A stretch of 64,000 bases of DNA. Source: Pseudomonadota bacterium (GTDB taxonomy: Bacteria; Pseudomonadota; Gammaproteobacteria; Burkholderiales; Burkholderiaceae_C). Shown piece after piece: positions 36,117 to 48,815 of this stretch (position 1 is the stretch's first letter; every line of letters starts with the position of its first letter). The notes under the pieces are model-generated. The model was given only the letters and a program-made list of their open reading frames with translations, was not told the origin of the DNA and searched no databases. Made by a program: the position numbers and the translations under genes. The stretch covers positions 1-64,000 of the forward strand of contig JAKBBK010000008.1 in the NCBI GenBank assembly GCA_021808525.1, read 5' to 3'.

Positions 36117-36497
36117 TCAGAATTGCCGGAACAGGCAGCTGTTGGGGGCGGCCGTCACACCGCTGACCACCTGGTTGGCGCGCAGCATCCACACCCTGAA
36201 CACATTGCCCATGGAGTCGCGCTGGAACACCACCGGGCCCTGGAGCCCCGGCAACTGGCCCAGCAGGATCACGCGCTGCTGGGTGTTCTCCACGCGCAGG
36301 CCCGGGCCCAGCGGGTAGCTCACGCAGTTCACGCTCAGCGTGGGGCCGGGGCCGAAGGTGGCGTAGCCCGTCAGGCTGCCCATGGGGTACACGCGCGCCG
36401 GTCCGGGCGGCAGAACCTGCGCCGTCGCGCATGCGCTGGCCAGGGCCAGCGCGGCGGCCAGACTCGGGCGCAGCAGGTTCGGAGCGGCCACACGCAT
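36117..36497 (-). CDS. small secreted protein, unknown function
   Basis: Signal peptide [28 protein letters not shown]; mature part with two Cys. Confidence 0.55.
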   Translation of the reverse strand: MRVAAPNLLRPSLAAALALASACATAQVLPPGPARVYPMGSLTGYATFGPGPTLSVNCVSYPLGPGLRVENTQQRVILLGQLPGLQGPVVFQRDSMGNVFRVWMLRANQVVSGVTAAPNSCLFRQF

Positions 36498-36589
36498 GCG
36501 CGGGTTCCTGGAGGGGTGGGAAGCTGGCGCCGATTGTAGTGGCCGCGCGGGCTCGCCGCGTGGCGCGGCGGGCTCCCGGAGCAGCCGCC

Positions 36590-37144
36590 TCACTCGAAGC
36601 ATTCGGCCTGGTCCAGGCCAGGCGCCGCCGCGTCCTTCGCGGCCAGCGCCGGCTGCAGCCCCTGCAGGGGCCAGGCGATGCCCAGGCGCGCATCGTTCCA
36701 CGATACGCAGCGCTCGTGCTCGGCAAACCAGTAGTCCGTGGTCTTGTAGAGGAATTCCGCGCCCTCGGACAGGCTCAGGAAGCCATGCGCGAAGCCCGGG
36801 GGAATCCACAGCTGGCGCCGGTTGTCCGCGGAAAGCTCCACGCCGGCCCATTGGCCGAAGCGCGGCGAGCCGCGGCGCAGGTCCACCGCCACGTCCCACA
36901 CGCGTCCGGCCACCACGCGCACCAGTTTTCCCTGCGGGTGGCGGATCTGGTAGTGCAGGCCGCGCAGCACCCCCAGCGCGGAGCGGGAATGGTTGTCCTG
37001 CACGAACTCGGTGTCGATACCCGTGGCGGCGGCGAAGTCGCGGCGGTTGTAGCTCTCGAAAAACCAGCCCCGCGCGTCGCCGTAGGCCTTGGGCTCGAGT
37101 ACCAGCACCTCGGGCAGCGCGGTGGGTGTGACGGTGTAGGGCAT
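36590..37144 (-). CDS. rfbC: dTDP-4-dehydrorhamnose 3,5-epimerase
   Basis: [58 protein letters not shown]. Confidence 0.96.
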   Translation of the reverse strand: MPYTVTPTALPEVLVLEPKAYGDARGWFFESYNRRDFAAATGIDTEFVQDNHSRSALGVLRGLHYQIRHPQGKLVRVVAGRVWDVAVDLRRGSPRFGQWAGVELSADNRRQLWIPPGFAHGFLSLSEGAEFLYKTTDYWFAEHERCVSWNDARLGIAWPLQGLQPALAAKDAAAPGLDQAECFE

Positions 37145-37153
37145 GGCGCGGCC

Positions 37154-38047
37154 TCAGATCCCTGGCGAGGCGAGCAGGCGCAGCAGGTACTGGCCGTAGC
37201 CGTTCTTGCGCATGGGCTCGGCCAGGCGTTGCAATTGCGCGGCGTCGATCCAGCCCTGGCGCCAGGCGATCTCCTCCGGGCAGGACACCTTGAGGCCCTG
37301 GCGCTTTTCCAGCGTGGCGATGAACTGCCCGGCGTCCAGCAGGCTCTCGTGGGTGCCGGTGTCCAGCCAGGCATAGCCGCGGCCCAGCGTGCTCACCTGC
37401 AGCTGCCCACGCTCCAGGTAGATGCGGTTCAGATCCGTGATCTCCAGCTCGCCCCGGGCGGAGGGCCGCAGCGAGGCGGCGATGTCGCTGGCCTGTCCGT
37501 CGTAGAAATACAGCCCCGTGACGGCGAAGCTGCTCTTGGGTCGCGCCGGCTTTTCCTCGATGCTCACGGCGCGCCCTTGCGCGTCGAACTCCACCACCCC
37601 GTAGCGCTCGGGGTCCAGCACGTGGTAGGCGAACACCGTGGCGGCCTGCGTGCGCGCGTTGGCCTGCTCCAGCAGGGGCTGCAGGTCGTGGCCCCAGAAC
37701 AGGTTGTCCCCCAGCACCAGCGAACTCGGCGCGCCGGCCAGGAATTCGCGCCCGATGAGGAAGGCCTGCGCCAGCCCGTCCGGGCTGGGCTGCACCGCGT
37801 AATGCAGGTTCAGGCCCCACTGGCTGCCGTCGCCCAGCAATTGCTGGAAACGCGGCGTGTCCTGCGGCGTGGAAATCAGCAGCACCTCGCGGATGCCGGC
37901 CAGCATCAGGGTCGACAACGGGTAGTACACCATCGGCTTGTCGTACACCGGCAGCAGCTGCTTGCTCACCGCCTGGGTCACCGGGTACAGCCGGGTGCCG
38001 GAGCCACCGGCGAGGAGGATGCCCTTGCGGGCGACAGGTCGGGTCAT
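37154..38047 (-). CDS. rfbA: glucose-1-phosphate thymidylyltransferase
   Basis: [47 protein letters not shown]. Confidence 0.97.
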   Translation of the reverse strand: MTRPVARKGILLAGGSGTRLYPVTQAVSKQLLPVYDKPMVYYPLSTLMLAGIREVLLISTPQDTPRFQQLLGDGSQWGLNLHYAVQPSPDGLAQAFLIGREFLAGAPSSLVLGDNLFWGHDLQPLLEQANARTQAATVFAYHVLDPERYGVVEFDAQGRAVSIEEKPARPKSSFAVTGLYFYDGQASDIAASLRPSARGELEITDLNRIYLERGQLQVSTLGRGYAWLDTGTHESLLDAGQFIATLEKRQGLKVSCPEEIAWRQGWIDAAQLQRLAEPMRKNGYGQYLLRLLASPGI

Positions 38048-38157
38048 CGAAAGCCGCGCTTGAGCGCCAGGGTCGTGTCAGAGGGCATGATACGCAGGCC
38101 GTGCCGGACCGGGCTCGATCGGGCCTTCCCCGGTCGACCGCCCTCGGGAAGCAAAAA

Positions 38158-38183
38158 GCCCCGGAGTCTTGCGACTTCGGGGC
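38158..38183 (-). terminator. terminator downstream of tRNA-Met
   Basis: 11-bp stem GCCCCGAAGTC/GACTCCGGGGC (G-T pair) with loop gcaa, followed by TTTTT on the minus strand. Confidence 0.92.
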
Positions 38184-38193
38184 CTCGGAAAAC

Positions 38194-38270
<77 letters not shown>

Positions 38271-38355
38271 AAAAGCAGACCATTATACGCGAGCCCGCCT
38301 GGCGCTCAAGCCCCCGCCCTGGCGGGGGGCATCCGGGAGACTCCTGGGCGACAGC

Positions 38356-39138
38356 TCAGCGGTTCTCGAACTTCGGGCTGCGCTTTTCCAGGAAGGCGGC
38401 CATGCCCTCGCGCTGGTCATGGGTGCCGAACAGGCTGTGGAACACCCGGCGCTCGTACATCAGCCCGTCGGCCAGAGGGGTCTCGAAGGCCCGGTTCACG
38501 CAGTCCTTGGTCAGCATCACGGTCTGGCGCGGGAAGGCGCAGATGGTGCGGGCCGCTTCCAGGGCCTCGTCCAGCAGGCGCGCCGCGGGCACCACGCGCG
38601 AGACCAGCCCGGCGCGCTCGGCCTCCGCCGCGTCCATCAGGCGCGCGGTCAGCGCCAGGTCCATGGCCTTGCTCTTGCCCACGGCGCGCGGCAGGCGCTG
38701 CGTGCCCCCGGCGCCGGGGATGATGCCGATGCGGATTTCCGGCTGGCCGAAGCGGGCGTCGTCGGCGGCGATGATGAAATCGCACATCATCGCCAGCTCG
38801 CAGCCGCCACCCAGCGCGTAGCCCGCCACCGCCGCGATCACCGGCTTGCGGATGCTGCGCATGCGCTCCCAGTTGCGGGTGATGAAGTCCTCGCGATAGG
38901 CCTGCATGTAGTCCTTCGTGGCCATGGCCGCGATGTCCGCGCCGGCCGCGAAGGCCTTCTCGCTGCCGGTGAGCACGATGCAGCCGATGGCGTCGTCGGC
39001 CTCGTACATGGCCAGGGCCTGGCCGAGCTCGTCCATCAGCGCATCGTTCAGCGCATTGAGTTGCTTGGGCCGGTGCAGCCGGATCAGCGCCACCTGGTCG
39101 TGGACTTCGAGCAGCAGGTTCTCGGGGTTCATGGTCAT
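38356..39138 (-). CDS. enoyl-CoA hydratase
   Basis: IRLHRPKQLNALNDALMDEL, AFAAGADIAAM, GYALGGGCELAMMCDFIIAADDARFGQPEIRIGIIPGAGGTQRLPR. Confidence 0.93.
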   Translation of the reverse strand: MTMNPENLLLEVHDQVALIRLHRPKQLNALNDALMDELGQALAMYEADDAIGCIVLTGSEKAFAAGADIAAMATKDYMQAYREDFITRNWERMRSIRKPVIAAVAGYALGGGCELAMMCDFIIAADDARFGQPEIRIGIIPGAGGTQRLPRAVGKSKAMDLALTARLMDAAEAERAGLVSRVVPAARLLDEALEAARTICAFPRQTVMLTKDCVNRAFETPLADGLMYERRVFHSLFGTHDQREGMAAFLEKRSPKFENR

Positions 39139-39185
39139 CTCCTGGCAGGCTTACTGGGATGGATGGGCGGGAATCGGGTGGGGGC

Positions 39186-41033
39186 TCAGCCGCCCAGCCA
39201 GGCGCGGCGCAGGCGCAGCGCGGCGGGCGAGGGCCGAGCGGCCAGTTGCAACTGCACGGGGCCGGGCGCCGGCTGGGGCAGGGGCGCGCCAAGCTGCAGC
39301 AGGCGGCCGTCGCGCATCGCGTGCACGCTCCAGCTCTGTCCCGGCCGGGCGCGGCGCCACTGGCGCGCCAGGTTCGCGGTGCCGGCCTGTTGCTCGTTGA
39401 TCGCCACCAGCATGTCGCCCGCGCACAGACCCGCCTGTTCGGCCCAGGATCCGCTGCGCACGTAGCGCACCATCGGCCAGCTGGCGGCGCCATCCAGGCG
39501 CAGCCCCAGGGCGTCCACCGGCTCCGGCGAGCCATGGCTCAGCTCGATGCCGAAACCGGCCAGCAGGCGTTGCAGCGGCAGCTCCTCGCGCCCCTGCACA
39601 TGGCGCGCGAACCAGCTGCGCACGTCCGCGCCACAGGCCTCGCGCACCAGCGCGGGCAGGGCATCCTCGGGCACGCCCTGCCCGCGCAGCGGCGCGTCGG
39701 CGCGCCCGTAGCGCTGCCACAGCAGGCGCATCACGTCGTCCAGGCAGCCCTTGCCGCGGCTGCGCAGATGCAGGTCCAGCGCCAGCGCGAACAAGCCGCC
39801 CAGGGTGTAGTAGCTCACGGTGGCGTTGGGCGTGTTCTCGTCGGGCCGGTAGAACTTGATCCAGGCGTCGAAACTCGCCTGCTCCAGGCTCTGCAGATGC
39901 CGCCCCGGAGTGGCCTGCACGGCGCGCATGGCCTCGGCCAGCAGTTGCAGGTACTGCTGGGGGCTGACCAGGCCGGTGCGGCGCAGCACGAGGTCGTCGT
40001 AGTAGGAGGTGAAACCCTCGAACAGCCACAGCATGCCGGTGAGGTTCTCACGCTCCAGGTCGATGGGGGTCAGCGCCTGCGGACGGATGCGCTTGACGTT
40101 CCAGGCGTGGAAGTACTCGTGGCTGCACAGGCCCAGCAGGCGCCGGTAGCCGGCGCCGGGGTCGGCGCCGTCGCGCGGGTGCGGCAGGTCCGCCTCGGCA
40201 CAGATCAGCGCGCTGCTGTCGGCGTGCTCCAGGCCCCCCCAGCCGGTGGGAGACGGCGCCAGCAGGAAGGCGTAGCGCCGGAAGGGCGCGCGCGGCGCCT
40301 CGGGCTCGAACAGGGCGATCTGCGCCTCGCAGATGCGCCGCAGGTCGGCCGCCAGGCGGCGCTGGTCGACCTGATCGCGCAGGCGCGAACCATGCTCCAG
40401 GACCATTTCATGCGGCGTGCCGCAGGCGCGAAAGGCGATGCGCAGATGGTCGCCGCAGGCCACGGGGTGATCCACCAGATGCTCGTAGTCGCGCGCCGCG
40501 TAGGTGCCGAAGCCGCGCTCGTCCACGCTGCGCGCCGGCAGCGTGGTGGCCACGCTCCAGGGCAGCGCGGGCGGCGGCTCCAGGCTGAGCTGGTGTTCGA
40601 CATGCTCGAAGCCCGCGGCCGCCGGCAGCAGGCTGCTGGCGTTGAAAAAACCTCGCGACGGATCCAGCCAGGCCGCGCGCACCGAGGCGTCGTGCGCGTA
40701 CACGCTGAGCTGCACCCGCAGGGGCCCCTCGCAGGCCTCGACGCGCCAGCGGTTCTTCGCCGTCTTGCGCAGCCCCAGTTCCCGGCGTCCGCAAAAGGCG
40801 CGCATGTCCAGCACATGGCGTGCGAACTCGCGCACCAGGTAGCTGCCAGGAACCCACACCGGAAGCCACAGTTCCTGGCCCGCCGGGTCGGGGCGCTCGA
40901 GTTCGAGCTCGACGTCGAACACATGCGCGTGCAGCTTGAGCATGCGCACGCGGTAGCGGGGCCCGATGCTCGGGGACGGGGCGGCCGTGGCGCGCTTGCG
41001 CGCGGCGGGCGAGGCCTTGGCGGATGCTGGCAT
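39186..41033 (-). CDS. M61 family metallopeptidase with PDZ domain
   Basis: Zinc motif HEYFHAWNVKRIRP, WLFEGFTSYYDDLVLRRTGL, C-terminal PDZ AGLCAGDMLVAINEQQ. Confidence 0.92.
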   Translation of the reverse strand: MPASAKASPAARKRATAAPSPSIGPRYRVRMLKLHAHVFDVELELERPDPAGQELWLPVWVPGSYLVREFARHVLDMRAFCGRRELGLRKTAKNRWRVEACEGPLRVQLSVYAHDASVRAAWLDPSRGFFNASSLLPAAAGFEHVEHQLSLEPPPALPWSVATTLPARSVDERGFGTYAARDYEHLVDHPVACGDHLRIAFRACGTPHEMVLEHGSRLRDQVDQRRLAADLRRICEAQIALFEPEAPRAPFRRYAFLLAPSPTGWGGLEHADSSALICAEADLPHPRDGADPGAGYRRLLGLCSHEYFHAWNVKRIRPQALTPIDLERENLTGMLWLFEGFTSYYDDLVLRRTGLVSPQQYLQLLAEAMRAVQATPGRHLQSLEQASFDAWIKFYRPDENTPNATVSYYTLGGLFALALDLHLRSRGKGCLDDVMRLLWQRYGRADAPLRGQGVPEDALPALVREACGADVRSWFARHVQGREELPLQRLLAGFGIELSHGSPEPVDALGLRLDGAASWPMVRYVRSGSWAEQAGLCAGDMLVAINEQQAGTANLARQWRRARPGQSWSVHAMRDGRLLQLGAPLPQPAPGPVQLQLAARPSPAALRLRRAWLGG

Positions 41034-41060
41034 GGCGTCGGTACGGTGAAATCGGGCTTC

Positions 41061-41921
41061 ATGCTAATCTGCCCAGCCGCGCGCCGGGTGGGCCGGTGCG
41101 CCTGGCCCTTCCAGGAAATTCTCGCGAGATCGGTCGTGGAACGAGACGTGTTCAGCGAAATCGCGGTGCATACCGGCTCCGGTTCTCCATCGCTGGTGTA
41201 CTTGCCGCAGGTGCGTTACCCGAGCGGCGAGGTCACGGGCCTGGAGGCCTTGTTCCGCTGGCGCGCCGACACGGCGCCGCGGCGCCATTCCCCGCTGGCC
41301 TTCCTGCCGCGCCTGTCGGTGTCGCAGACCAGCGAGCTGTTCTTCTGGGTGGTCGACACCGCGGTGGCCGAGGCGCGCGTGCTGTCGAGCTGGACCGGCT
41401 GGGAGGGCCTGGTGGGGGTCAACGTGGAAGCCGACCAGCTCGGCGACCCGGAGCTGGTGCCCCATATCCAGCGCGTGCTGTCGGAGAACCGCTGGCCGGC
41501 GCAGCGGCTGGCGCTGGAAGTGACCGAGCGGCGCCAGATTCCCGTCTACCCCAGCGTGATGCGCAACATCCAGGCGCTGCAGCAGGCCGGCGTGATGCTG
41601 GCCATGGACGATTTCGGCGAAGGCTACGCCTCCTTCGAATACCTCAAGCGCCTGAGCCCGGCGCTGATCAAGCTGCCGGCCGGTTTCACCGGAGGCCTGG
41701 AACGCGATCCGCGCAACCGCGAGATCGTGCGCAGCGTCACCGCGCTGGCCCAGCGCCTGGGCGTGCAGGTGGTGGCCGAGGCGGTGGAGCGCCCCGAGGA
41801 CGCGCAGGCACTGCGCGAACTCGGGCTGCAGGTGATGCAGGGCTATCTGTTCGGCGAGCCCCGCCAGCTCGAGGACTGGGCCGAGGTGCTCAACCACGGC
41901 GGGCGCCTGCGGGCCATCTAG
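41061..41921 (+). CDS. stand-alone EAL-domain cyclic-di-GMP phosphodiesterase
   Basis: EALFRW, VGVNVEADQL, LALEVTE, MDDFGEGYASFEYLK, VAEAVE, MQGYLFGEP; alternative GTG start 41136. Confidence 0.85.
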   Translation: MLICPAARRVGRCAWPFQEILARSVVERDVFSEIAVHTGSGSPSLVYLPQVRYPSGEVTGLEALFRWRADTAPRRHSPLAFLPRLSVSQTSELFFWVVDTAVAEARVLSSWTGWEGLVGVNVEADQLGDPELVPHIQRVLSENRWPAQRLALEVTERRQIPVYPSVMRNIQALQQAGVMLAMDDFGEGYASFEYLKRLSPALIKLPAGFTGGLERDPRNREIVRSVTALAQRLGVQVVAEAVERPEDAQALRELGLQVMQGYLFGEPRQLEDWAEVLNHGGRLRAI

Positions 41922-41955
41922 TCCACTGCGTCGACCTGCCGGCAGGCGCCCGGGC

Positions 41956-41978
41956 GCGGGCGGCAGGGTGCCGCCCGC
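41956..41978. terminator. strong GC hairpin between convergent genes, possible bidirectional terminator
   Basis: GCGGGCGGCA-ggg-TGCCGCCCGC, 10-bp perfect stem; lacks T run. Confidence 0.4.
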
Positions 41979-41989
41979 AAGGCTGGGGC

Positions 41990-42652
41990 TCAGCCCACGT
42001 GCCGGGCCAGGAAGGCCAGCGAGCGCTCCATCGCCAGCTTGGCCGACGCCGTGTCGTAGCTGCCGCGGGCGTCGCAGTTGAAGCCGTGGTCGGCGTCGTA
42101 GACATGGAACTCGGCGGTCGGGTTGGCCTTGCGCACCGCTTCGCGGTCGGCCTCGCTGATGTGCGCGTCCTTGAGCCCGTAATGGAACATCAGCGGCGCC
42201 TTGGCCTGCTCGCCCACGAACTGCACATTGCGCCCGCCGTAGTAGCTGATCGCGGGCAGGCCCAGGCGAATGGCCGACAGGTAGCTCACCGTGCCGCCCC
42301 AGCAGTAGCCCACCGCGGCCACCTTGCCGGCGCGCCGCACTTCCTGGGCCGCGGCCTCCACGCCGGCCAGCGCGCGGTCGAAGCCGAGCTTGCCGACGTA
42401 TTCCAGGCCCTTGGTCATGCCTTCCTGGTCATAGCCCAGTTCCACGCCGGGCTGCACGGGGTCGAACAGCGCCGGCGCGATGGCCAGGTAGCCCTGGGCC
42501 GCGTAGCGGTCGGCCACGCTGCGGATGTGGGCGTTCACGCCGAAGATCTCCTGCACCACGACCAGGCCCGCCTTGGGCGTGCCTGCCGGCTCGGCCAGAT
42601 AGGCGCCGATGCGGGTTCCATCCTTGAGTTGCAACGAAAGGGTCTTGCCCAT
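41990..42652 (-). CDS. dienelactone hydrolase family protein
   Basis: VVVQEIFGVNAHIRSVADRYAAQGYLAIAPALFD, nucleophile AVGYCWGGT, DADHGFNCDARGSYD. Confidence 0.92.
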   Translation of the reverse strand: MGKTLSLQLKDGTRIGAYLAEPAGTPKAGLVVVQEIFGVNAHIRSVADRYAAQGYLAIAPALFDPVQPGVELGYDQEGMTKGLEYVGKLGFDRALAGVEAAAQEVRRAGKVAAVGYCWGGTVSYLSAIRLGLPAISYYGGRNVQFVGEQAKAPLMFHYGLKDAHISEADREAVRKANPTAEFHVYDADHGFNCDARGSYDTASAKLAMERSLAFLARHVG

Positions 42653-42905
42653 GACAAGTTCTCCGTAGGGTTGTACGTGGTCGTTCTCGGAAGGGCGTGG
42701 CGCGCGGCGCGCGGGCGCCACCGCCAGGGCCGTGCGAGTGCTTGAGGTGCACGGGGAACGCACGACCGGCTCAGGTGCCGCCGCGGGGCGGCACGTGATG
42801 CACCCAATGGTACAAGTGGAAGGCTCAGGTCCGCTGGCGCCGCTTCGGCCGGCCGCCCGCGCCTTCAGGCCCCCGGCTCCCGACCCTCGGCCGCCGGTCC
42901 CGGGG

Positions 42906-45791
<2,886 letters not shown>

Positions 45792-45982
45792 GGCGGTTTG
45801 GGGCGCAACATGCAACTATAAGGCCCCGGGCGCCCCGATGCGCCCCCCGGCGGTGCCGCCGATTCCGGACGCCCGGCGGGGCCGCGACGGCGTGCCGGAC
45901 CGCGAGGCCTTCCCTTCGCGCTATTCTTCGCGTTCATGCCCGGGCGCCGCGGGAAGCCGCGCCCCTTTCACCAGGACAATTC

Positions 45983-46492
45983 ATGGCCTCCGTCAACAAA
46001 GTCATTCTGATGGGCAACCTCGGGCGCGACCCCGAGGTGCGCTACGCCCCCTCGGGCGCCGCCGTCTGCAACGTCTCCATCGCCACCACCCGCCAGTGGA
46101 AGGACAAATCGGGGGAGCGCAAGGAAGAAACCGAGTGGCACCGGGTGGTGTTCTACGACCGCCTGGCCGAGATCGCCGGCGAGTACCTGAAAAAGGGCCG
46201 CCCGGTGTACGTGGAAGGCCGCCTCAAGTACGGCAAGTACACCGACAAGGAAGGCGTGGAGCGCTACACCACCGACATCATCGCCACGGAAATGCAGCTG
46301 CTGGGCTCGCGTGACGGCGGCGGCGACGACGAAGGCGGCGGCTACAGCCGCAGCCGGGAATCCTCGCGGCCGGAACCGCGCGAAAGCCGCGAAAGCCGGG
46401 ATTCCGCGCCGCGCGGGGGATCCCGAAGCCAGGCGCCCGCGAAGCCGGCGGCGGGTGATTTTGATGATATGGATGACGATATTCCGTTCTGA
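45983..46492 (+). CDS. ssb: single-stranded DNA-binding protein
   Basis: [22 protein letters not shown] fold; acidic tip DDMDDDIPF; divergent from uvrA. Confidence 0.97.
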   Translation: MASVNKVILMGNLGRDPEVRYAPSGAAVCNVSIATTRQWKDKSGERKEETEWHRVVFYDRLAEIAGEYLKKGRPVYVEGRLKYGKYTDKEGVERYTTDIIATEMQLLGSRDGGGDDEGGGYSRSRESSRPEPRESRESRDSAPRGGSRSQAPAKPAAGDFDDMDDDIPF

Positions 46493-46526
46493 GGACGGGA
46501 GCGTCGTTCGGAGCAGAAGCAAGAAT

Positions 46527-46548
46527 GCCCGCGTTCAGCGGGCTTTTT
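46527..46548 (+). terminator. Rho-independent terminator of ssb
   Basis: GCCCGC-gttca-GCGGGC followed by TTTTT, about 35 bp after ssb stop. Confidence 0.85.
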
Positions 46549-46553
46549 GTTGG

Positions 46554-46842
46554 TCAGATTAGGAAACGGCGTGCGCAGGCGCAGGCCCAGCCAGGGTGAT
46601 GGCGCCCGCAAGTACCAGTCGCCGGCGGAGTCCGCCCGGGCCTTGACCTCGGCGAGCTCGATCGTCGAGTTCGCCGGACGTGCCAAGGACTCCGGCACGA
46701 AGTTGGTGACCACGCACAGCCCCTGGCGATAGGCCCACGGCCAGACGCGCCAGATGCCGATGCATTCGGCGACGCCGTACAACCACGACAGGGCCGCGAC
46801 CACCCACGCCACCAGGAAGAGCGTGAAGGGGAACCAGTGCAT
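46554..46842 (-). pseudogene. truncated membrane protein fragment, unknown
   Basis: MHWFPFTLFLVAWVVAALSWLYGVAECIGIWRVWPWAYRQGLCVV...; the reading frame runs through the ssb terminator and antisense into ssb, suggesting a lost 3' end. Confidence 0.4.
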
Positions 46843-46983
46843 GGGGTGTCCAGGAAGCCGCGACGTTGCGAGGACCGGCGCCAGGGCGCGCCGCGGGTCA
46901 ATGTATCGCAAGGTCCTGCAGTGGGGTCAAGCGAGCGGACGGGCACGCCTTCCAGTTCGATGGGGGCGAGGCCTGCGTCGGGT

Positions 46984-47368
46984 TCAGAGATTGGCAAAGG
47001 CCAGTGCACCACCGAGGGCCACCAGCACCGCGCCGATGGCGCGATCGAAGAGTCGCGGCGGACTGGTCGATGTCCCGCGGGGCCTGATTCGTCGCCGTCT
47101 TCACGCCGATGTGGACCAGGTAGCCGGCGCCGATCAGCTTCACCGCCAGAATCCATGACGGCGAATGCTGCAGGAACACGCTGACTCCCAGCAAGGTGTA
47201 GGCGACGTGCACCTGGACCCCGAGCGCGATGCCCGCGGCGGTCAACAAGCCCGCCGTGCGCCCGAACAGGTAGCTGTTACGGGTGACCATCGCGAAGTCC
47301 GGCCCGGGGCCGAGCACGGCCAGGCTCGGCGTGGCCATGGCCTCGGCCTTCATGGTCGATCGGGACAT
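46984..47368 (-). pseudogene. degenerate LysE/RhtB family translocator
   Basis: N-terminal PSLAVLGPGPDFAMVTRNSYLFGRTAGLLTAAGIALG...LIGAGYLVHIGVKT then frame change to SRLFDRAIGAVLVALGGALAFANL-stop; central part missing. Confidence 0.7.
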
Positions 47369-47523
47369 CGCCGAGCAGCGCCTGCGGGCACCCTTCGGTT
47401 TCAAGCGCGACGGGTCGCGTGGCCTGCCAGGGCTGGCCGTCGCCGAGTACGGCGGCAGCTCGGCTCGGGCCAGCACCAGGCTGGCTCGTCATGAAGGCAT
47501 CTGCGGGCGCCGATGCTTCCGGC

Positions 47524-47552
47524 TTGACTGGATGGGTAATTGTAGCTATATT
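47524..47552 (+). promoter_or_regulatory. near-consensus sigma-70 promoter of the TA operon
   Basis: TTGACT-N17-TATATT. Confidence 0.8.
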
Positions 47553-47576
47553 CAGCTCCGAATACGGAGCTGAATA
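47549..47576. promoter_or_regulatory. palindromic operator of the TA operon
   Basis: TATTCAGCTCCG-aata-CGGAGCTGAATA, perfect 12-bp arms, overlapping the -10 element and ending on the A of the antitoxin ATG. Confidence 0.85.
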
Positions 47577-47827
47577 TGGAAACCATCCTCGCTGAAGTCG
47601 CCGTAAGCATGTCCGAGTTCAAAAAGAACCCTGCCGCCGTGCTTCGGGAGGCCAACAACCGCCCTGTCGCAGTGCTCAACCACAACCGGGCCGCCTTCTA
47701 CATGGTCGAGCCTCGCTTGTTCGAAGCCATGCTGGAGGAGCTGGCGGACCAGGACCTGTACCGCAAGGCCGCCAGTCGCCTCGCGGAGAAGGCCCGTGCC
47801 ATCGAGGTGGACATTGACGACCTCTGA
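47576..47827 (+). CDS. Phd/YefM/StbD-type antitoxin
   Basis: METILAEVAVSMSEFKKNPAAVLREANNRPVAVLNHNRAAFYMVEPRLFEAMLEEL. Confidence 0.88.
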   Translation: METILAEVAVSMSEFKKNPAAVLREANNRPVAVLNHNRAAFYMVEPRLFEAMLEELADQDLYRKAASRLAEKARAIEVDIDDL

Positions 47828-48179
47828 AGGTCAGGCGAAGCACAAGTACAAGCTTCGCTTCATGCCGGAGGCACTCGACGAATGGCGAAGTCTGGACGGC
47901 TCTGTTCAGGCTCCTCTCAAGAAGCTTCTTGCCAAAAGGCTGGACAATCCTCGCGTTCCCGGTGGTGAACTCCACGGAGCGCTTGCAGGATGCTACAAAA
48001 TCAAGCTGCGCCAGCAAGGCGGTCGGTTGGTCTATTCGGTGGAAGACGACCACTTGTTGGTCACGGTCATTGCGGTCGACAAGCGCGAGGACGGGGTGGT
48101 CTACGAGTCTGCCATTGAGCGCTTATCCGCTGCAGCCGCAGCGCTTACCCATGCGCTGCGGGACAAACTCAAGAAGTAG
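47814..48179 (+). CDS. RelE/StbE-type toxin (putative mRNA interferase)
   Basis: YKLRFMPEALDEWRSLDGSVQAPLKKLLAKRLDNPRVPGGELHGALAGCYKIKLRQQGGRLVYSVEDDHLLVTVIAVDKRE; probable TTG start overlapping the antitoxin stop. Confidence 0.88.
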   Translation: MTTSEGQAKHKYKLRFMPEALDEWRSLDGSVQAPLKKLLAKRLDNPRVPGGELHGALAGCYKIKLRQQGGRLVYSVEDDHLLVTVIAVDKREDGVVYESAIERLSAAAAALTHALRDKLKK

Positions 48180-48332
48180 CCGGGGGACGACGAGTCGTTC
48201 TCCGGGGAATCGTTGCTGGAGGCGCATCGGCAGGCGCTGGAGTGGATCGTCGCCGATGGATGCGTCGACCGAGTCAGGCAGACGGACGCGGGTCGGTGAC
48301 CGCGTGTCCGTCTGGTCGTGCCGCGCGGCGAT

Positions 48333-48815
48333 TCAAAGGCTTTCGCCCGGCGGGGTGGGGTGGATGTAGGCCCAGCCTTCGGATTCGCGCAGGGTGATCT
48401 CGCCCATGCCCGAGGGGACGATGCTGATGAAGGGGTAGAGGTCCTTGCGGTCGACCTTGAGCTCGCGCAGGGTGTTCGCGCACTGGGCGAGGATCACCCC
48501 TTGCTTTTGCAGCGCCTTGAGCTTGTCCTCGAAGCCGTTGTTCTTCACGTAGATGTCGAAGCCCTGGGCGTTGGCGATCAGCTCGACCGTGAGCTTGCCC
48601 TTGAGCCGCGGGTCGTGCAGCAGGTTCTCGATGTTGTTCAGGGTCTTCTTGATGGCACCCTGACCGCCGGCGTCGATCTGGAAGATCGCGCCGTAATGGT
48701 CGTGCGTGGCCTGGGCTCCGGCGAAGCCTTCGGCGGCTTGCGCGCCGCCGGCCAGGCCGAGGGCCAGCGCCAGTGTGGCCAGCATCCTGCCGGCGGTGGG
48801 TTTGCGGGTTTGCAT
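48333..48815 (-). CDS. exported DsrE family protein
   Basis: Sec-type signal; AIFQIDAGGQGAIKKTLNNIENLLHDPRLKGKLTVELIANAQGFDIYV; CANTL motif. Confidence 0.8.
   Translation of the reverse strand: MQTRKPTAGRMLATLALALGLAGGAQAAEGFAGAQATHDHYGAIFQIDAGGQGAIKKTLNNIENLLHDPRLKGKLTVELIANAQGFDIYVKNNGFEDKLKALQKQGVILAQCANTLRELKVDRKDLYPFISIVPSGMGEITLRESEGWAYIHPTPPGESL

Noticed and set aside
39159-41060. Long N-terminal extension of the EAL ORF (920 aa total)
   Set aside because: The upstream part is antisense to the M61 peptidase gene and is low complexity; real start is ATG 41061 or GTG 41136.
45792-45982. LexA/SOS box between divergent uvrA and ssb
   Set aside because: No clear CTGT-N8-ACAG motif found by eye in the intergenic region; a motif scan would be needed.
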